A model generated the notes under the pieces. That model was not told where the DNA came from. It searched no databases and was given only the letters and a program-made list of their open reading frames with translations. The position numbers and the translations under genes were made by a program. DNA of 64,000 nt, taken from assembly GCA_034421295.1 (NCBI GenBank), contig DAOUKM010000002.1:35300-99299 (forward strand). Reading direction: 5' to 3'. Position 1 is the first letter of the stretch. Every line of letters starts with the position of its first letter. This stretch comes from CAUZIR01 sp034421295. Its GTDB lineage: Bacteria; Chloroflexota; Dehalococcoidia; Lucifugimonadales; UBA2962. Below are positions 1 to 8,800 of the stretch, piece by piece.

Positions 1-758
1 GCTTCCTAGAGCTCCTTACTACCCTCAGCTTTATTGCCGGCGTCACCTCGAAGGTCCGCCTGGTCTCCTCGGTCATGGTGGTGCCCTACAGGGCCGCCGT
101 GCACACCGCCAAGGTCCTCTCGACCATCGACGTGCTATCGGGCGGCCGCCTGACGGTCGGGGTCGGGGTCGGGTGGATGAAGGAGGAGTTCGAGGCCCTC
201 GGGGCGCCGCCGTTCGCCGAGCGGGGGCGGGTGACCGACGAGTATCTGGCCGTCTTCAGGGAGCTCTGGCAGGCTGAGAGCCCCGAGTTTCGCGGTGATT
301 ATGTCTCCTTCTCGGACATAGCCTTTGAGCCAAAGCCCGTGCAGTCGCCGCATCCACCCGTATGGATCGGCGGCGAGAGTCCCCCCGCGATCAGGCGGGC
401 GGCAAGGCACGGCGACGGCTGGTACCCGATCAGCTATCGCACCGCGCACCCGATGCACACCCTTGAGGCCTTCAGGACGTCCCTCGACCGACTGCACGCC
501 CTGGCACTGGAGGCCGGCAGGGATCCGTCCGACATCGAGATCACCTACCACGCGGGTGTCTACGACCGGCGTGATGCGGAAATCGTCGCCGGCGGCGACC
601 GCAGGGCATTCACAGGAACCGACGGGCAGATAGCGGACGATATCGGCCGCTTTGAGGAGGCGGGCGTAAGCAACGTGTTCTGGACCTTCCCGGGAGAGAG
701 CCCGGAGCAGCTCCTCGGGTGGATGGAGCGGTTCATGTCCGGGGTGGTCAGCCGCTAG
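1..758 (+). CDS. LLM-class (probably F420-dependent) flavin oxidoreductase, 5' partial
   Basis: The reading frame is open from base 3 and ends with TAG at 756-758, so the gene enters the window from the left and lacks its N-terminus. About 251 residues remain. Visible family features are the barrel core around SSVMVVPYRAAVHTAK, the GRLTVGVGVGWMKEEFEALG stretch followed by an R-G-R-V-T-D-E-Y-L loop, and PHPPVWIGG. The GW-x-x-E-E-F-x-A-L-G pattern is typical of F420-dependent luciferase-like monooxygenase family members, which transfer hydride to or from a small organic substrate in the cytoplasm. The substrate cannot be inferred. Its 3' end overlaps the convergent rarA by 11 bases. Family assignment is firm; F420 rather than FMN is a family-based inference. 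Confidence 0.88.
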   Translation, partial: FLELLTTLSFIAGVTSKVRLVSSVMVVPYRAAVHTAKVLSTIDVLSGGRLTVGVGVGWMKEEFEALGAPPFAERGRVTDEYLAVFRELWQAESPEFRGDYVSFSDIAFEPKPVQSPHPPVWIGGESPPAIRRAARHGDGWYPISYRTAHPMHTLEAFRTSLDRLHALALEAGRDPSDIEITYHAGVYDRRDAEIVAGGDRRAFTGTDGQIADDIGRFEEAGVSNVFWTFPGESPEQLLGWMERFMSGVVSR

Positions 759-2091
759 GTTCGCCTTCTCCCGGTCGGTCCCAGCGGGACCTGTGGCGCT
801 GTCCGGCCGCTTTCTCGGCCCCCTGTTCGGAGGGGTGGTAGTAGCGGCGTCCCCTAAGTTTCGGGGGCAGGTTTTCCATCGGGCTGAAGTGGTCCTCGTA
901 GTCGTGTGAGTACCTGTAGCCCTCGCCGTACCCCTCGGACTTCATCAGGTCGCTGACGGGGTTGCGAAGGTGCAGGGGCACAGGCTCGTTGGGCGTCTTT
1001 CCCGCATCCTTGAGCGCCTCGTCGATCGCCATGTAGGCGGAGTTGGACTTGGGGGCGGTGGCAAGGTACACGGTCGCCTCCGAGAGCGGGATTCTGCCCT
1101 CGGGCATGCCCACGAAGTGGACCGCCTGCTGAGCCGCAACCGCGACCGACAGTGCCTGCGGGTCGGCAAGGCCGATGTCCTCTGCCGCCAGGATTACGAT
1201 TCGCCTGGCGATGAACATGGGATCCTCGCCGGCATCTATCATCCTTGCCAGCCAGTAGACAGCCGCGTCCGGGTCTGAGCCCCTTACGGACTTTATGAAC
1301 GCCGAGATCGTGTCGTAGTGCTGGTCTCCCGCCTTGTCATAGCGCGGCGACCGGCGCTGCATCGTCTCCTCGACGATCTTCAGGGTTACGTGCCGGACCC
1401 CATCCTCGCCGGGCGGGGCCGACCCGACCGACAGCTCGAGCGCGTTCAGAGCTACACGCGCATCCCCGCCGGAAAAGGCCACGAGGGCCCGCTTGGCGTC
1501 GTCATCAAAGCGCGGGGCAAGCGCCCCTATGCCGCGCTCCGGGTCAGCCACCGCCCTTGCGAGAATGTTCCCGATCTGCTGGTCGGTCAGCGGCCTGAGG
1601 GTGAAGACCCGGGTTCGTGAAAGCAGCGGGCCGATCACCTCGAAGGAGGGGTTCTCGGTCGTGGCGCCGATGAGCGTGACCACGCCGGACTCGACGTGCG
1701 GCAGCACCACGTCCTGCTGTGACTTGTTGAAGCGGTGAATCTCGTCGACGAAGAGCAGCGTGGGCTTTTGCTGCATTCCGAGCCTTTCCCGCGCCTCGGT
1801 GATGACCCTGCGCAGGTCCGCCACCCCAGCGCCCACCGCGCTTATCGGCTCGAAATGAGCCCGGGTCATCCCCGCGATCAGCAGGGCGAGGGTGGTCTTT
1901 CCGGACCCTGGAGGCCCCCACAGGATCATGGACGGCACCTGGTCGGACTCGATGCAGCTCCGGAGCACGTGCCCGGCCCCGACCAGGTGCTCCTGCCCGA
2001 AGAACTCCTCGAACGACCTGGGCCGCATCCTGGCCGCGAGCGGGGCGCTCTTCTCCAGCGTCCTTTCGCCCTGATGTCCGAACAGGTCCAT
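748..2091 (-). CDS. rarA: Replication-associated recombination protein A (RarA/MgsA AAA+ ATPase)
   Basis: A 447-residue AAA+ ATPase of the RarA/MgsA/WRNIP1 family, a clamp-loader-like protein that acts at stalled replication forks. The N-terminus carries the family pattern MRPRSFEEFFGQEHL, then Walker A GPPGSGKTT, Walker B LLFVDEIHRF and the sensor-1 stretch IGATTENPSF. The C-terminal half contains the MgsA-type tetramerisation region (YDTISAFIKSVRGSDPDAAV). An in-frame extension exists upstream, but the ATG at 2091 (MDLFGHQ) fits the family N-terminus and lies 16 bases after the selA stop, so it is chosen. The two genes are probably co-transcribed, although no functional link is known. Confidence 0.95.
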   Translation of the reverse strand: MDLFGHQGERTLEKSAPLAARMRPRSFEEFFGQEHLVGAGHVLRSCIESDQVPSMILWGPPGSGKTTLALLIAGMTRAHFEPISAVGAGVADLRRVITEARERLGMQQKPTLLFVDEIHRFNKSQQDVVLPHVESGVVTLIGATTENPSFEVIGPLLSRTRVFTLRPLTDQQIGNILARAVADPERGIGALAPRFDDDAKRALVAFSGGDARVALNALELSVGSAPPGEDGVRHVTLKIVEETMQRRSPRYDKAGDQHYDTISAFIKSVRGSDPDAAVYWLARMIDAGEDPMFIARRIVILAAEDIGLADPQALSVAVAAQQAVHFVGMPEGRIPLSEATVYLATAPKSNSAYMAIDEALKDAGKTPNEPVPLHLRNPVSDLMKSEGYGEGYRYSHDYEDHFSPMENLPPKLRGRRYYHPSEQGAEKAAGQRHRSRWDRPGEGEPSG

Positions 2092-2107
2092 CCGGGGAGG
2101 CCCCTGG

Positions 2108-3472
2108 TCACCTGCCGTCAACGAGCGACCTGAGTCCCGAGGCGAGCCCCGCCTCCTGCTCGGGCAGCACGGTCCGGGGGTCGAGGAGCACGCGGCCGCC
2201 ATCTATACGACCCACGATCGGCAGGGGCATGTCGCGCAGGCGGGCGGCGAGGGCCGCCGGGCCGTCGCCGCCGGGATCGATCGAGAGCGACCAGGACGGG
2301 AGCGTCTCGCCGGGCAGGCTGCCGCCCCCTATGGTCGACCTGCTCTCGACGACTTCGGCGATTCCGGGGACAGCCTCCCGCCATCGCCTCGCGCGCCCCG
2401 CGATCTCGTCGGGCGAGGCCGATATCATCCGCCAGACGGGTATTTTCTCGAGGGCCTCCCCTCGCAGGTAGTGAAGGAGTGTGGCGGCCAGGGCCGCAAG
2501 GCTCATCTTGTCCGCCCTGACGGCCCGCGCCACCGGGTGGCCGGCCAGGCGCCCGACCGCCTGATGCCCGCCGGCTATCAGGCCGCTCTGGGGCCCTCCC
2601 AGCAGCTTGTCTCCGGAGAAGAATGCCAGGTCGACGCCGGCGGCGAGGCTCTCCTGGGGCATCGGCTCGTGGGCGAGGCCGAACTCGGACGTTTCCAGCA
2701 GGCAGCCGCTACCCAGATCGTGGAGCACCGGCAGTCCGTGCCGCCGTCCCAGCTCAACGAGTTCGGGGAGCGAGGGGGCGTGCGTAAAGCCCACCGTGCG
2801 AAAGTTGCTCGCGTGAACCGCGAGGATGGCGCCCGTTTCGCTCGATATCGCAGACTCATAGTCCCCGATGTAGGTTCGATTCGTGGTTCCGACCTCCACC
2901 AGCCTGGCTCCGCTGCTGCGGAGGACGTCGGGTATGCGAAACCCCCCTCCGATCTCGACCGCCTCTCCCCGGGAGACGATGACCTCCCTGCCCGGGGCGA
3001 TGGCCATCAGGCCCAGCAGCAGGGCCGATGCGTTGTTATTGACGATCAGGGCGGCCTGCGCCCCCGTGACGCGCCTGGCCAGGTCCTCGATCACGGCCTG
3101 GCGAGAGCCCCTCCTTCCGGCTGCCAGCTCGTATTCGAGGTCGGTGAAGCTGGCGGCGGCCCTGATGGCCGCCTCGGCGGCGGCCTGGCTCAGAGGGGCA
3201 CGACCCAGGTTGGTGTGCAGCACGACCCCGGTGGCGTTGATGACCCGCGTCGGCCACAACCTCCAGGCGGCCGCGGCGGCAAGGACCTCGCCCGCCAACG
3301 CGTGGGCCCCGGGAGCGTGAGCGCCCCCGGCGACCGCGGCCCGCGCGCGCGCCAGGCAGTCGCGCACAATCGCGACGACGGCATCGTGGGACAGGTCGTC
3401 GGCGAGGGATCGCACCCGCTCGTCCATCAACACCCTGTCGACGCTCGGCAGGCCTCGCAGATTGGAACTCAC
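2108..3472 (-). CDS. selA: L-seryl-tRNA(Sec) selenium transferase (SelA)
   Basis: A PLP enzyme that converts seryl-tRNA(Sec) to selenocysteinyl-tRNA(Sec) using selenophosphate. The 454 residues match the family length (about 460). Visible features are NLRGLPSVDRVL at the N-terminus, the tRNA-recognition domain ending in RVINATGVVLHTNLGRAPLS, and the PLP lysine in FFSGDKLLGGPQSG. The start is taken as GTG at 3472, giving VSSNLRGLP; a GGAGG lies 11 bases upstream at 3484-3488. An ATG at 3427 (MDERV) would cut off conserved N-terminal residues. The cognate tRNA-Sec gene lies 14 kb away at 17513. rarA follows in the same direction. selB and selD are not in the window. Confidence 0.95.
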   Translation of the reverse strand: MSSNLRGLPSVDRVLMDERVRSLADDLSHDAVVAIVRDCLARARAAVAGGAHAPGAHALAGEVLAAAAAWRLWPTRVINATGVVLHTNLGRAPLSQAAAEAAIRAAASFTDLEYELAAGRRGSRQAVIEDLARRVTGAQAALIVNNNASALLLGLMAIAPGREVIVSRGEAVEIGGGFRIPDVLRSSGARLVEVGTTNRTYIGDYESAISSETGAILAVHASNFRTVGFTHAPSLPELVELGRRHGLPVLHDLGSGCLLETSEFGLAHEPMPQESLAAGVDLAFFSGDKLLGGPQSGLIAGGHQAVGRLAGHPVARAVRADKMSLAALAATLLHYLRGEALEKIPVWRMISASPDEIAGRARRWREAVPGIAEVVESRSTIGGGSLPGETLPSWSLSIDPGGDGPAALAARLRDMPLPIVGRIDGGRVLLDPRTVLPEQEAGLASGLRSLVDGR

Positions 3473-3523
3473 TCCGGGCACAGCCTCCGATGTGGATGTA
3501 GACCGGCTCGCCGGTGCCAATGG

Positions 3524-3529
3524 ATTATA
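3524..3529 (-). promoter_or_regulatory. Probable -10 element of selA
   Basis: On the minus strand the sequence reads TATAAT, a perfect sigma-70 -10 box, about 52 bases upstream of the proposed selA GTG. No convincing -35 is seen 16-18 bases upstream. The predicted leader contains a small ACCGG-CGAG-CCGGT hairpin and the GGAGG ribosome binding site. Confidence 0.5.
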
Positions 3530-3618
3530 GAGCAATCGAGGCGGGGCCCCTCGACAGAGGTCACCGGGACATGTACATTCTGAGCGCCGCTTCCCTGTCC
3601 GTCGGCGGCCCGCCCAAA

Positions 3619-3648
3619 TTGACCCCTCAGAACGGCAGTTGCTAGAAT
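3619..3648 (+). promoter_or_regulatory. Promoter of coaE-norQ-NUDIX-norD
   Basis: TTGACC at 3619-3624 and TAGAAT at 3643-3648 are separated by 18 bases, with a TG two bases upstream of the -10 (extended -10, TGCTAGAAT). The -10 sits inside a short inverted repeat, GTTGC-TAGAATT-GCAAC, which could be an operator or chance. It points to coaE, whose ATG is at 3671, and is divergent from the selA promoter. Confidence 0.55.
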
Positions 3649-3670
3649 TGCAACCCGGCTGTCGGCACCC

Positions 3671-4291
3671 ATGATTGTTATAGGACTCACCGGCGGCATA
3701 GGCACGGGCAAGTCCGAGGTGACAAGCGTTCTGGCAGGGCTTGGCGCCTCGGTTATAGATGCGGATGTCGTCGGCCACGAGGTCTACAGGAAGGGTACCG
3801 AGGGACACAGCGCCGTAATAGACAGCTTTGGGCCGGGCGTCGTCGGAGCCGACGGCGAGATCGACCGGGCCGCACTGGGAAGGCTCGTTTTCGGAGACCC
3901 CAGGGCGCTGGCCCGGCTGAATTCCCTGGTACACCCCAGGATCCGCAAGGTCGTCAGCGAAAGGCTCGGTGCCCTGCGGGAGGCCGGAGCGGAGGTGACG
4001 GTCCTCGAGGCAGCGGTCCTGCTGGAGGCTGGATGGGAGGACATGGTCGACGAGGTCTGGGTGGTCGAGGCTCCCCGGGAGGCCGTGGTGTCCCGGCTGA
4101 GGCCCCGGTTCGGTGGAGACGAACAGGCCATAGCGGTGCGGGCGGGGGCGCAGATGACGCAGGAGGACCGTCGCAGGGCGGCCGACGTGACAATACTGAA
4201 CGACGGCTCCATGGATCGGCTGAGGAGACGAGTGGAGCGGGTGTACAAGGCAAGGATTGAGTCGGTGCGGGAGCGAACTAGCGACAGATGA
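3671..4291 (+). CDS. coaE: Dephospho-CoA kinase (CoaE)
   Basis: Performs the last step of coenzyme A synthesis, phosphorylating the 3'-hydroxyl of dephospho-CoA. The 206-residue length is usual. The N-terminal P-loop is GLTGGIGTGKSEV (residues 5-17), followed by the VIDADVVGHEVY motif and LNSLVHPRIRKVV, all diagnostic of CoaE. The ATG at 3671 is the only sensible start because the P-loop begins within a few residues. The stop codon overlaps the start of the next gene (ATGA), indicating translational coupling with the NorQ-like ATPase. A CoA-pyrophosphatase-like NUDIX gene lies two genes downstream. Confidence 0.95.
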   Translation: MIVIGLTGGIGTGKSEVTSVLAGLGASVIDADVVGHEVYRKGTEGHSAVIDSFGPGVVGADGEIDRAALGRLVFGDPRALARLNSLVHPRIRKVVSERLGALREAGAEVTVLEAAVLLEAGWEDMVDEVWVVEAPREAVVSRLRPRFGGDEQAIAVRAGAQMTQEDRRRAADVTILNDGSMDRLRRRVERVYKARIESVRERTSDR

Positions 4292-5196
4292 CCACTACCG
4301 GAAAGTCGACAAAGACCCTATACCGAAGCTACATAATCGAGGAGTACCACCTTGAGGATGAGCCCTACTACGTCCCGATCGGGGACGAGGTCGAGCTCTT
4401 CGAGGCGGCCTACGCAGAGCGCATTCCCATACTGTTCAAAGGGCCTACCGGCGTCGGCAAGACCAGGTTCGTCGAGTACATGTCATATCGCCTGGGAAGA
4501 CCGCTGACCAGGATCAGGCAGGGCTCAAAGGACGACGCGAAGGCGGCGCAAAACGGGGCGAACCTGCCGCTCGTGACGATAGCCTGTCACGAGGACCTGA
4601 CCGCCAGCGACCTGGTAGGGCGGTATCTGCTTGAGGGTGACAGCACCGTGTGGATCGATGGGCCCCTGACAAGGGCGGTCAAGGTCGGGGGGATCTGCTA
4701 CCTGGACGAGATCGTCGAGGCCCGCAAGGACACGACCGTGCTCATCCACCCCCTGACCGACCACAGGAGGCTGCTGCCCGTGGAAAAGCGCGGTGAGCTA
4801 CTTGAGGCCGCCGACGGCTTCCTGCTCGTGCTCTCGTACAACCCCGGCTACCAGAGCGCCCTCAAGGACCTAAAGCACAGCACCCGCCAGCGATTCGTCG
4901 CCATCGAGTTCAACCCGCCTCCCCGCGAGATCGAGGCGCAGATCGTCGCGCACGAGTCCGGAGTGGACGCCGACACCGCCATGCAGCTGGCCAAGCTAGG
5001 CGAGAAGGTGCGCAACCTGAGGGAGCACGGCCTGGCCGAGGGTGCGAGCACCAGGCTGCTCATCTACGCAGGCAAGCTGATATCGGCCGGAATAGAGCCC
5101 CGGCGGGCCTGCCAGGTGGCGGTCAACTGGGCGGTGACCGACGACCACTCGGTGCAGCGAAGCATTGAGGAGGTCACAGCCTCCATATTCGAGTAA
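4288..5196 (+). CDS. MoxR-type AAA+ ATPase, CbbQ/NirQ/NorQ family
   Basis: A 302-residue AAA+ ATPase. Walker A is GPTGVGKT (about residues 52-59), Walker B is GICYLDEIVEAR, and the C-terminal segment IEFNPPPREIEAQIVAHESG is typical of the CbbQ/NirQ/NorQ branch. Members of this branch work with a vWA-domain partner (NorD/CbbO) to insert metals into, or activate, a target enzyme such as nitric oxide reductase or Rubisco. The matching NorD-like partner starts at 5858, separated by a NUDIX gene. No norB, norC or Rubisco gene is in the window, so the client is unknown. It overlaps coaE by four bases. Family call is firm; the biological role is open. Confidence 0.9.
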   Translation: MTTTGKSTKTLYRSYIIEEYHLEDEPYYVPIGDEVELFEAAYAERIPILFKGPTGVGKTRFVEYMSYRLGRPLTRIRQGSKDDAKAAQNGANLPLVTIACHEDLTASDLVGRYLLEGDSTVWIDGPLTRAVKVGGICYLDEIVEARKDTTVLIHPLTDHRRLLPVEKRGELLEAADGFLLVLSYNPGYQSALKDLKHSTRQRFVAIEFNPPPREIEAQIVAHESGVDADTAMQLAKLGEKVRNLREHGLAEGASTRLLIYAGKLISAGIEPRRACQVAVNWAVTDDHSVQRSIEEVTASIFE

Positions 5197-5215
5197 TGGC
5201 CCCGCCGCCCGGGTA

Positions 5216-5848
5216 ATGGACAGGTCCTGCAGACAGGCGGTCCGGCGCGCCCTGGCCGAACACGAGCGACCCGTCGTCGAGGACGCCGGACTCCAGCCCG
5301 CCGGCGTCGTGGCCCTCATGTACGGACGAGGGGACAAGAGCGTGGTCCTGCTCAGCAAGCGCAGCGAGGCCCTGGACAGGCACCCCGGGGAGATCTCCTT
5401 TCCGGGAGGGCGGTGCGAGGCCGGCGATCGATCCCTGATGCACACCGCTCTTCGCGAGACGAGCGAGGAGGTCGGCGTGGCCCCGGAAGATGTGGAGGTT
5501 CTCGGGGAACTGGGGCGATTCACCACGGTGACCGACTACGTAATAAGCTGCTTTGTGGGAGCCATAAGCCACCCCTACGAGTTCCGGGTCAACAGCGCCG
5601 AGGTCGACAGGCTGGTGGAGGTGCCCCTGGGCGTCCTCCTGGACCGGCGGAGCCTCAGGGACGATGTCAGGGTGGTGGACGGAGACCTGGTGGTCCTTCC
5701 CTCATTTGCCTACGATGGGGATCTGATCTTCGGAGCCACCGCGCGAATCCTGGACCGCCTGCTCGACGTCCTTTCGACGGGAGCGGCGGGGCAGGTTATC
5801 ATGCCGGTCGGATCCGACGGCGCCACCGCCAGAGCTGCCCATGCGTAA
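5216..5848 (+). CDS. NUDIX hydrolase, CoA pyrophosphatase (NudL)-like
   Basis: A 210-residue NUDIX hydrolase. The NUDIX box is visible as GG-RCEAGD...ALRETSEEVGV, preceded by LLSKRSEALDRHPGEISFPG, the extra motif that marks the CoA-pyrophosphatase subfamily, whose members split CoA into phosphopantetheine and adenosine 3',5'-bisphosphate. The start is the ATG at 5216, 19 bases after the norQ stop; an in-frame upstream extension inside norQ is not supported. It stands between the NorQ-like and NorD-like genes and close to coaE, so it could balance CoA levels or simply be a passenger in the operon. Substrate specificity is predicted from the motif only. Confidence 0.87.
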   Translation: MDRSCRQAVRRALAEHERPVVEDAGLQPAGVVALMYGRGDKSVVLLSKRSEALDRHPGEISFPGGRCEAGDRSLMHTALRETSEEVGVAPEDVEVLGELGRFTTVTDYVISCFVGAISHPYEFRVNSAEVDRLVEVPLGVLLDRRSLRDDVRVVDGDLVVLPSFAYDGDLIFGATARILDRLLDVLSTGAAGQVIMPVGSDGATARAAHA

Positions 5849-5857
5849 AGACTCCCG

Positions 5858-8800
5858 ATGATCGCCCGAGAAAAGGCCCTTTCCGCTCTCTCCGAGTTCC
5901 CCGACGGACTCTGCGACGAGTATGAGCGCGCCCGGCCCGTGATGGACGCCGAGCTGAGCCCTGAGCAGGTCGGTCGATGGTTTGAGACGGGCATAGAGAT
6001 CGCCGGCCAGAGCGCCCACTCCTGGGACGCGGCGGTCCAGTTCTTCCGCGCAAGTCCCGGCGTAATAGCCTCGATGCCGCCGGACCACTTCATGAAGTGG
6101 GTGGAATGCGGCCTGTCGCTCTCGGTCGACTCACCCACCCTGGGCTCGTCCTACTTTGCTGCAGGGCCGCGTACGATGGCCATTCTGGGGTCCCGGCACA
6201 TCGAGGACTGGACCGACCTGGGAAGGGGCCTTTACAAGGGGACCTGGAAGTCGAGCACCCTTGCAAACAGGTTCTTTGAGACCAGCCCGGACCTGCTTAA
6301 CGAGCTCACCTTCGAGCAGTTCCAGCGCTTCGTCGGCTTTCTGGACATACTCTCGCGTCACTCCTACGACCTTGCGGCCGAGTGCCTTGCCCTGGGTCAG
6401 AGGCTGTTTCCGATCGTCGGGGAGGACAAGGATGCGTTCATCTCCCTCTCGCTCACCCTGGTCGAGACCGGTTGGAGGCAGGTGAAGGCGTTCTTTGAGG
6501 CGAGCGCCAAGTCCCTGCCGCGGGTGGAGCAGAGCCAGCGCCTGCGCTTTCTGAGAATGTCCGAGACGCTCCTTGTCTCCGGGGCCACCAACATGCCCAG
6601 CACCATGCTGGAGATCTCCCAGGCCATGCAGGACATAGAGCCCGGGAGCCACGGCCAGGTCCTGGACATGGCACAGCCCGTTTTGGAGATTCTTCCGACG
6701 GCGATGCCGGAGTTCGTAAAGAACGCCCCGGTGGTCCTCGACAGGCACAGGCTGAGCCTTTACCAGCTGTCGGTGTGGTGCGAGGAGGGTAAGCGCGTCC
6801 TGCACCAGAACCGGGACGGCGGGCTTGCGTTCTTCAAGATCGAGTCCGCGCACTCCGAGAAATTCCTCGAGGAGATATCGTCCGGGATCGAGTTCTCCCG
6901 CATCCAGGCGATCGTCGAGATGTACTGCCGCGCCCTGGCCGGCGAGGAGGTGGACCTGGCCGACACGCAGGACCTTGTCGACAAGAACATAGGCTGGGTG
7001 TCGTCCGAATCTCCCACCACCGAGGGCTCCACCGTGTACCTGCCCTCCCTGGTGGACCGCTACCCGACAAAGGACGAGAACTTCCTCTGGTTCAAGGTGG
7101 TGGCCACCCACCAGGTCGCCCGCATGGAGTTCGGGAGCTTCAGGTTCGAGTTTGACAGGCCCGCCGCACGCTTTGAGAACATGCGGTTCGAGCTGGAAAA
7201 GGCCCGCCGCAGCGGAGACGGCCCGCTTCCGAGCGCGGCGGATCTTCAGAGGTTCTTCGATCTGTTCGATGATCGCCAGCTTGCCCTGGACGTGTTCTCG
7301 GTGGTGGAGGACGGCCGGGTGGACGCCAAGGTGAAGGTCGAGTACAGGGGCATCAAGAGGCCGTACGAGAGGGTCCAGAAGGACTCCCTGGAGTCCAGGA
7401 CGGAGATACGCGATCTGCCCGCCCGGGAGGCGCTTGTCGAGTTCCTGGTCCGGGTCAGCCTGTCCGGCGAGGGGACCATATACGTTCCGTCGGAGCACAA
7501 GTCCACCGCGCGGCAGATCGCCGCAATCGCCCGCCAGACCATGACGGACCAGGCGACCGTCGAGGACACAGCGGAGGCCACCCTCCGCATATACGCGCTA
7601 CTGGTGCAGGTCGCCAACGAGGAGGTCGACCGCGACGACTGGGACCCGCTGGATGTCGAGGAGGAGCCGGAGTCTGAGAGCCTGTCCGACCCGGACGCGA
7701 TGAACTCGCTCATGGAGCAGATGGGCGCCGGGTCCGATCCGAACGCCGAGCAGTCTGATGAACAGTACGATTCGCCCAAGCCCGTGGACTACCGGGGCGA
7801 CTTTAAGCCCGAGCTCACCCAGTTCCTCGAGCGCCTTCGCAACCAGGGCCAGGGGGAGGAAGGGGACGAGCAGGGCGAGGCGATCACCCAGGAGATGCTG
7901 GAGCGGCTGCTGGAGAGCAGCGTAGAGGTGGCGCAGGACTCCCCGGATGGAGAGGCGCGGTCGCTGACCGACGAGATGACCGAGAACATGCTCAAAGAGG
8001 TCGGACTCCAGAAGCCCGACTCGGCCGAGGGCGGTCAGGGTCCCCTGGTGCACGTGGATGAGTCGGGCGGCGAGCTCGAGGCCGACGAGCCCGAGACGTT
8101 CGTCTACGACGAGTGGGACTTCCGGGCCGAGGACTACAAGCCCAGGTGGTGCGTGGTTCGGCAGAAGAACATGCCCGAGGGGGACGCGACGTACTACAGC
8201 TCGGTGCTCGGCCACTACGGGTCGCTCGTCCAGCAGGTCCGGCGCCAGTTCGAGCTGATGGTCCCGGAGATGATGCGCAAGGAGCGCCGTCTCCAGGACG
8301 GAGAGGACATCGACATCGACGATGTGATCGAGGCGATGGTCGATATCAACACCGGCTCCAGCCCATCGGAAAAGCTCTACTGGAGGCGCAACAAGGTGCA
8401 GCGCGACGTGGCCGTCGTCTTCCTTCTGGACACCAGTGCGTCGACGGCCGAGGCGATCGACGATTCCAAGCGTACGGCCGACGAGTGGGGCGCGCCCGAT
8501 GACCCGGTCGAGTACATGCTCTGGCTGCGGTCGCGAAGGGGGGAGGGAGCCAAGCGCTCTTACAAGCGGATCATAGACCTGGAGAAAGAGGCGCTGGTGC
8601 TCCTCATCAACGCGCTGGAGGCGATCGGGGACACCTACGGCATCTACGGCTTCAGCGGCTATGGCCGGGAGAACGTGGAGTTCTACACGATCAAGGACGT
8701 CGACGAGCTTTTCTCCGAGAGGATTCGGCGCCGGATCGACCGCATCGCACCGCTCCACGCCACCAGGATGGGCCCGGCGATCCGCCACGCGACCGCAAAG

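Noticed and set aside
2471..3583. Long plus-strand open frame inside selA
   Set aside because: It is antisense to selA, which has complete family motifs; its own sequence shows no known fold.
3472..3934. N-terminal extension of selA to 3934
   Set aside because: Not conserved in SelA and reads through the promoter region between selA and coaE.
6131..7498. Long minus-strand open frame opposite the NorD-like gene
   Set aside because: GC-rich antisense frame with no motif; the plus-strand frame carries the vWA protein.
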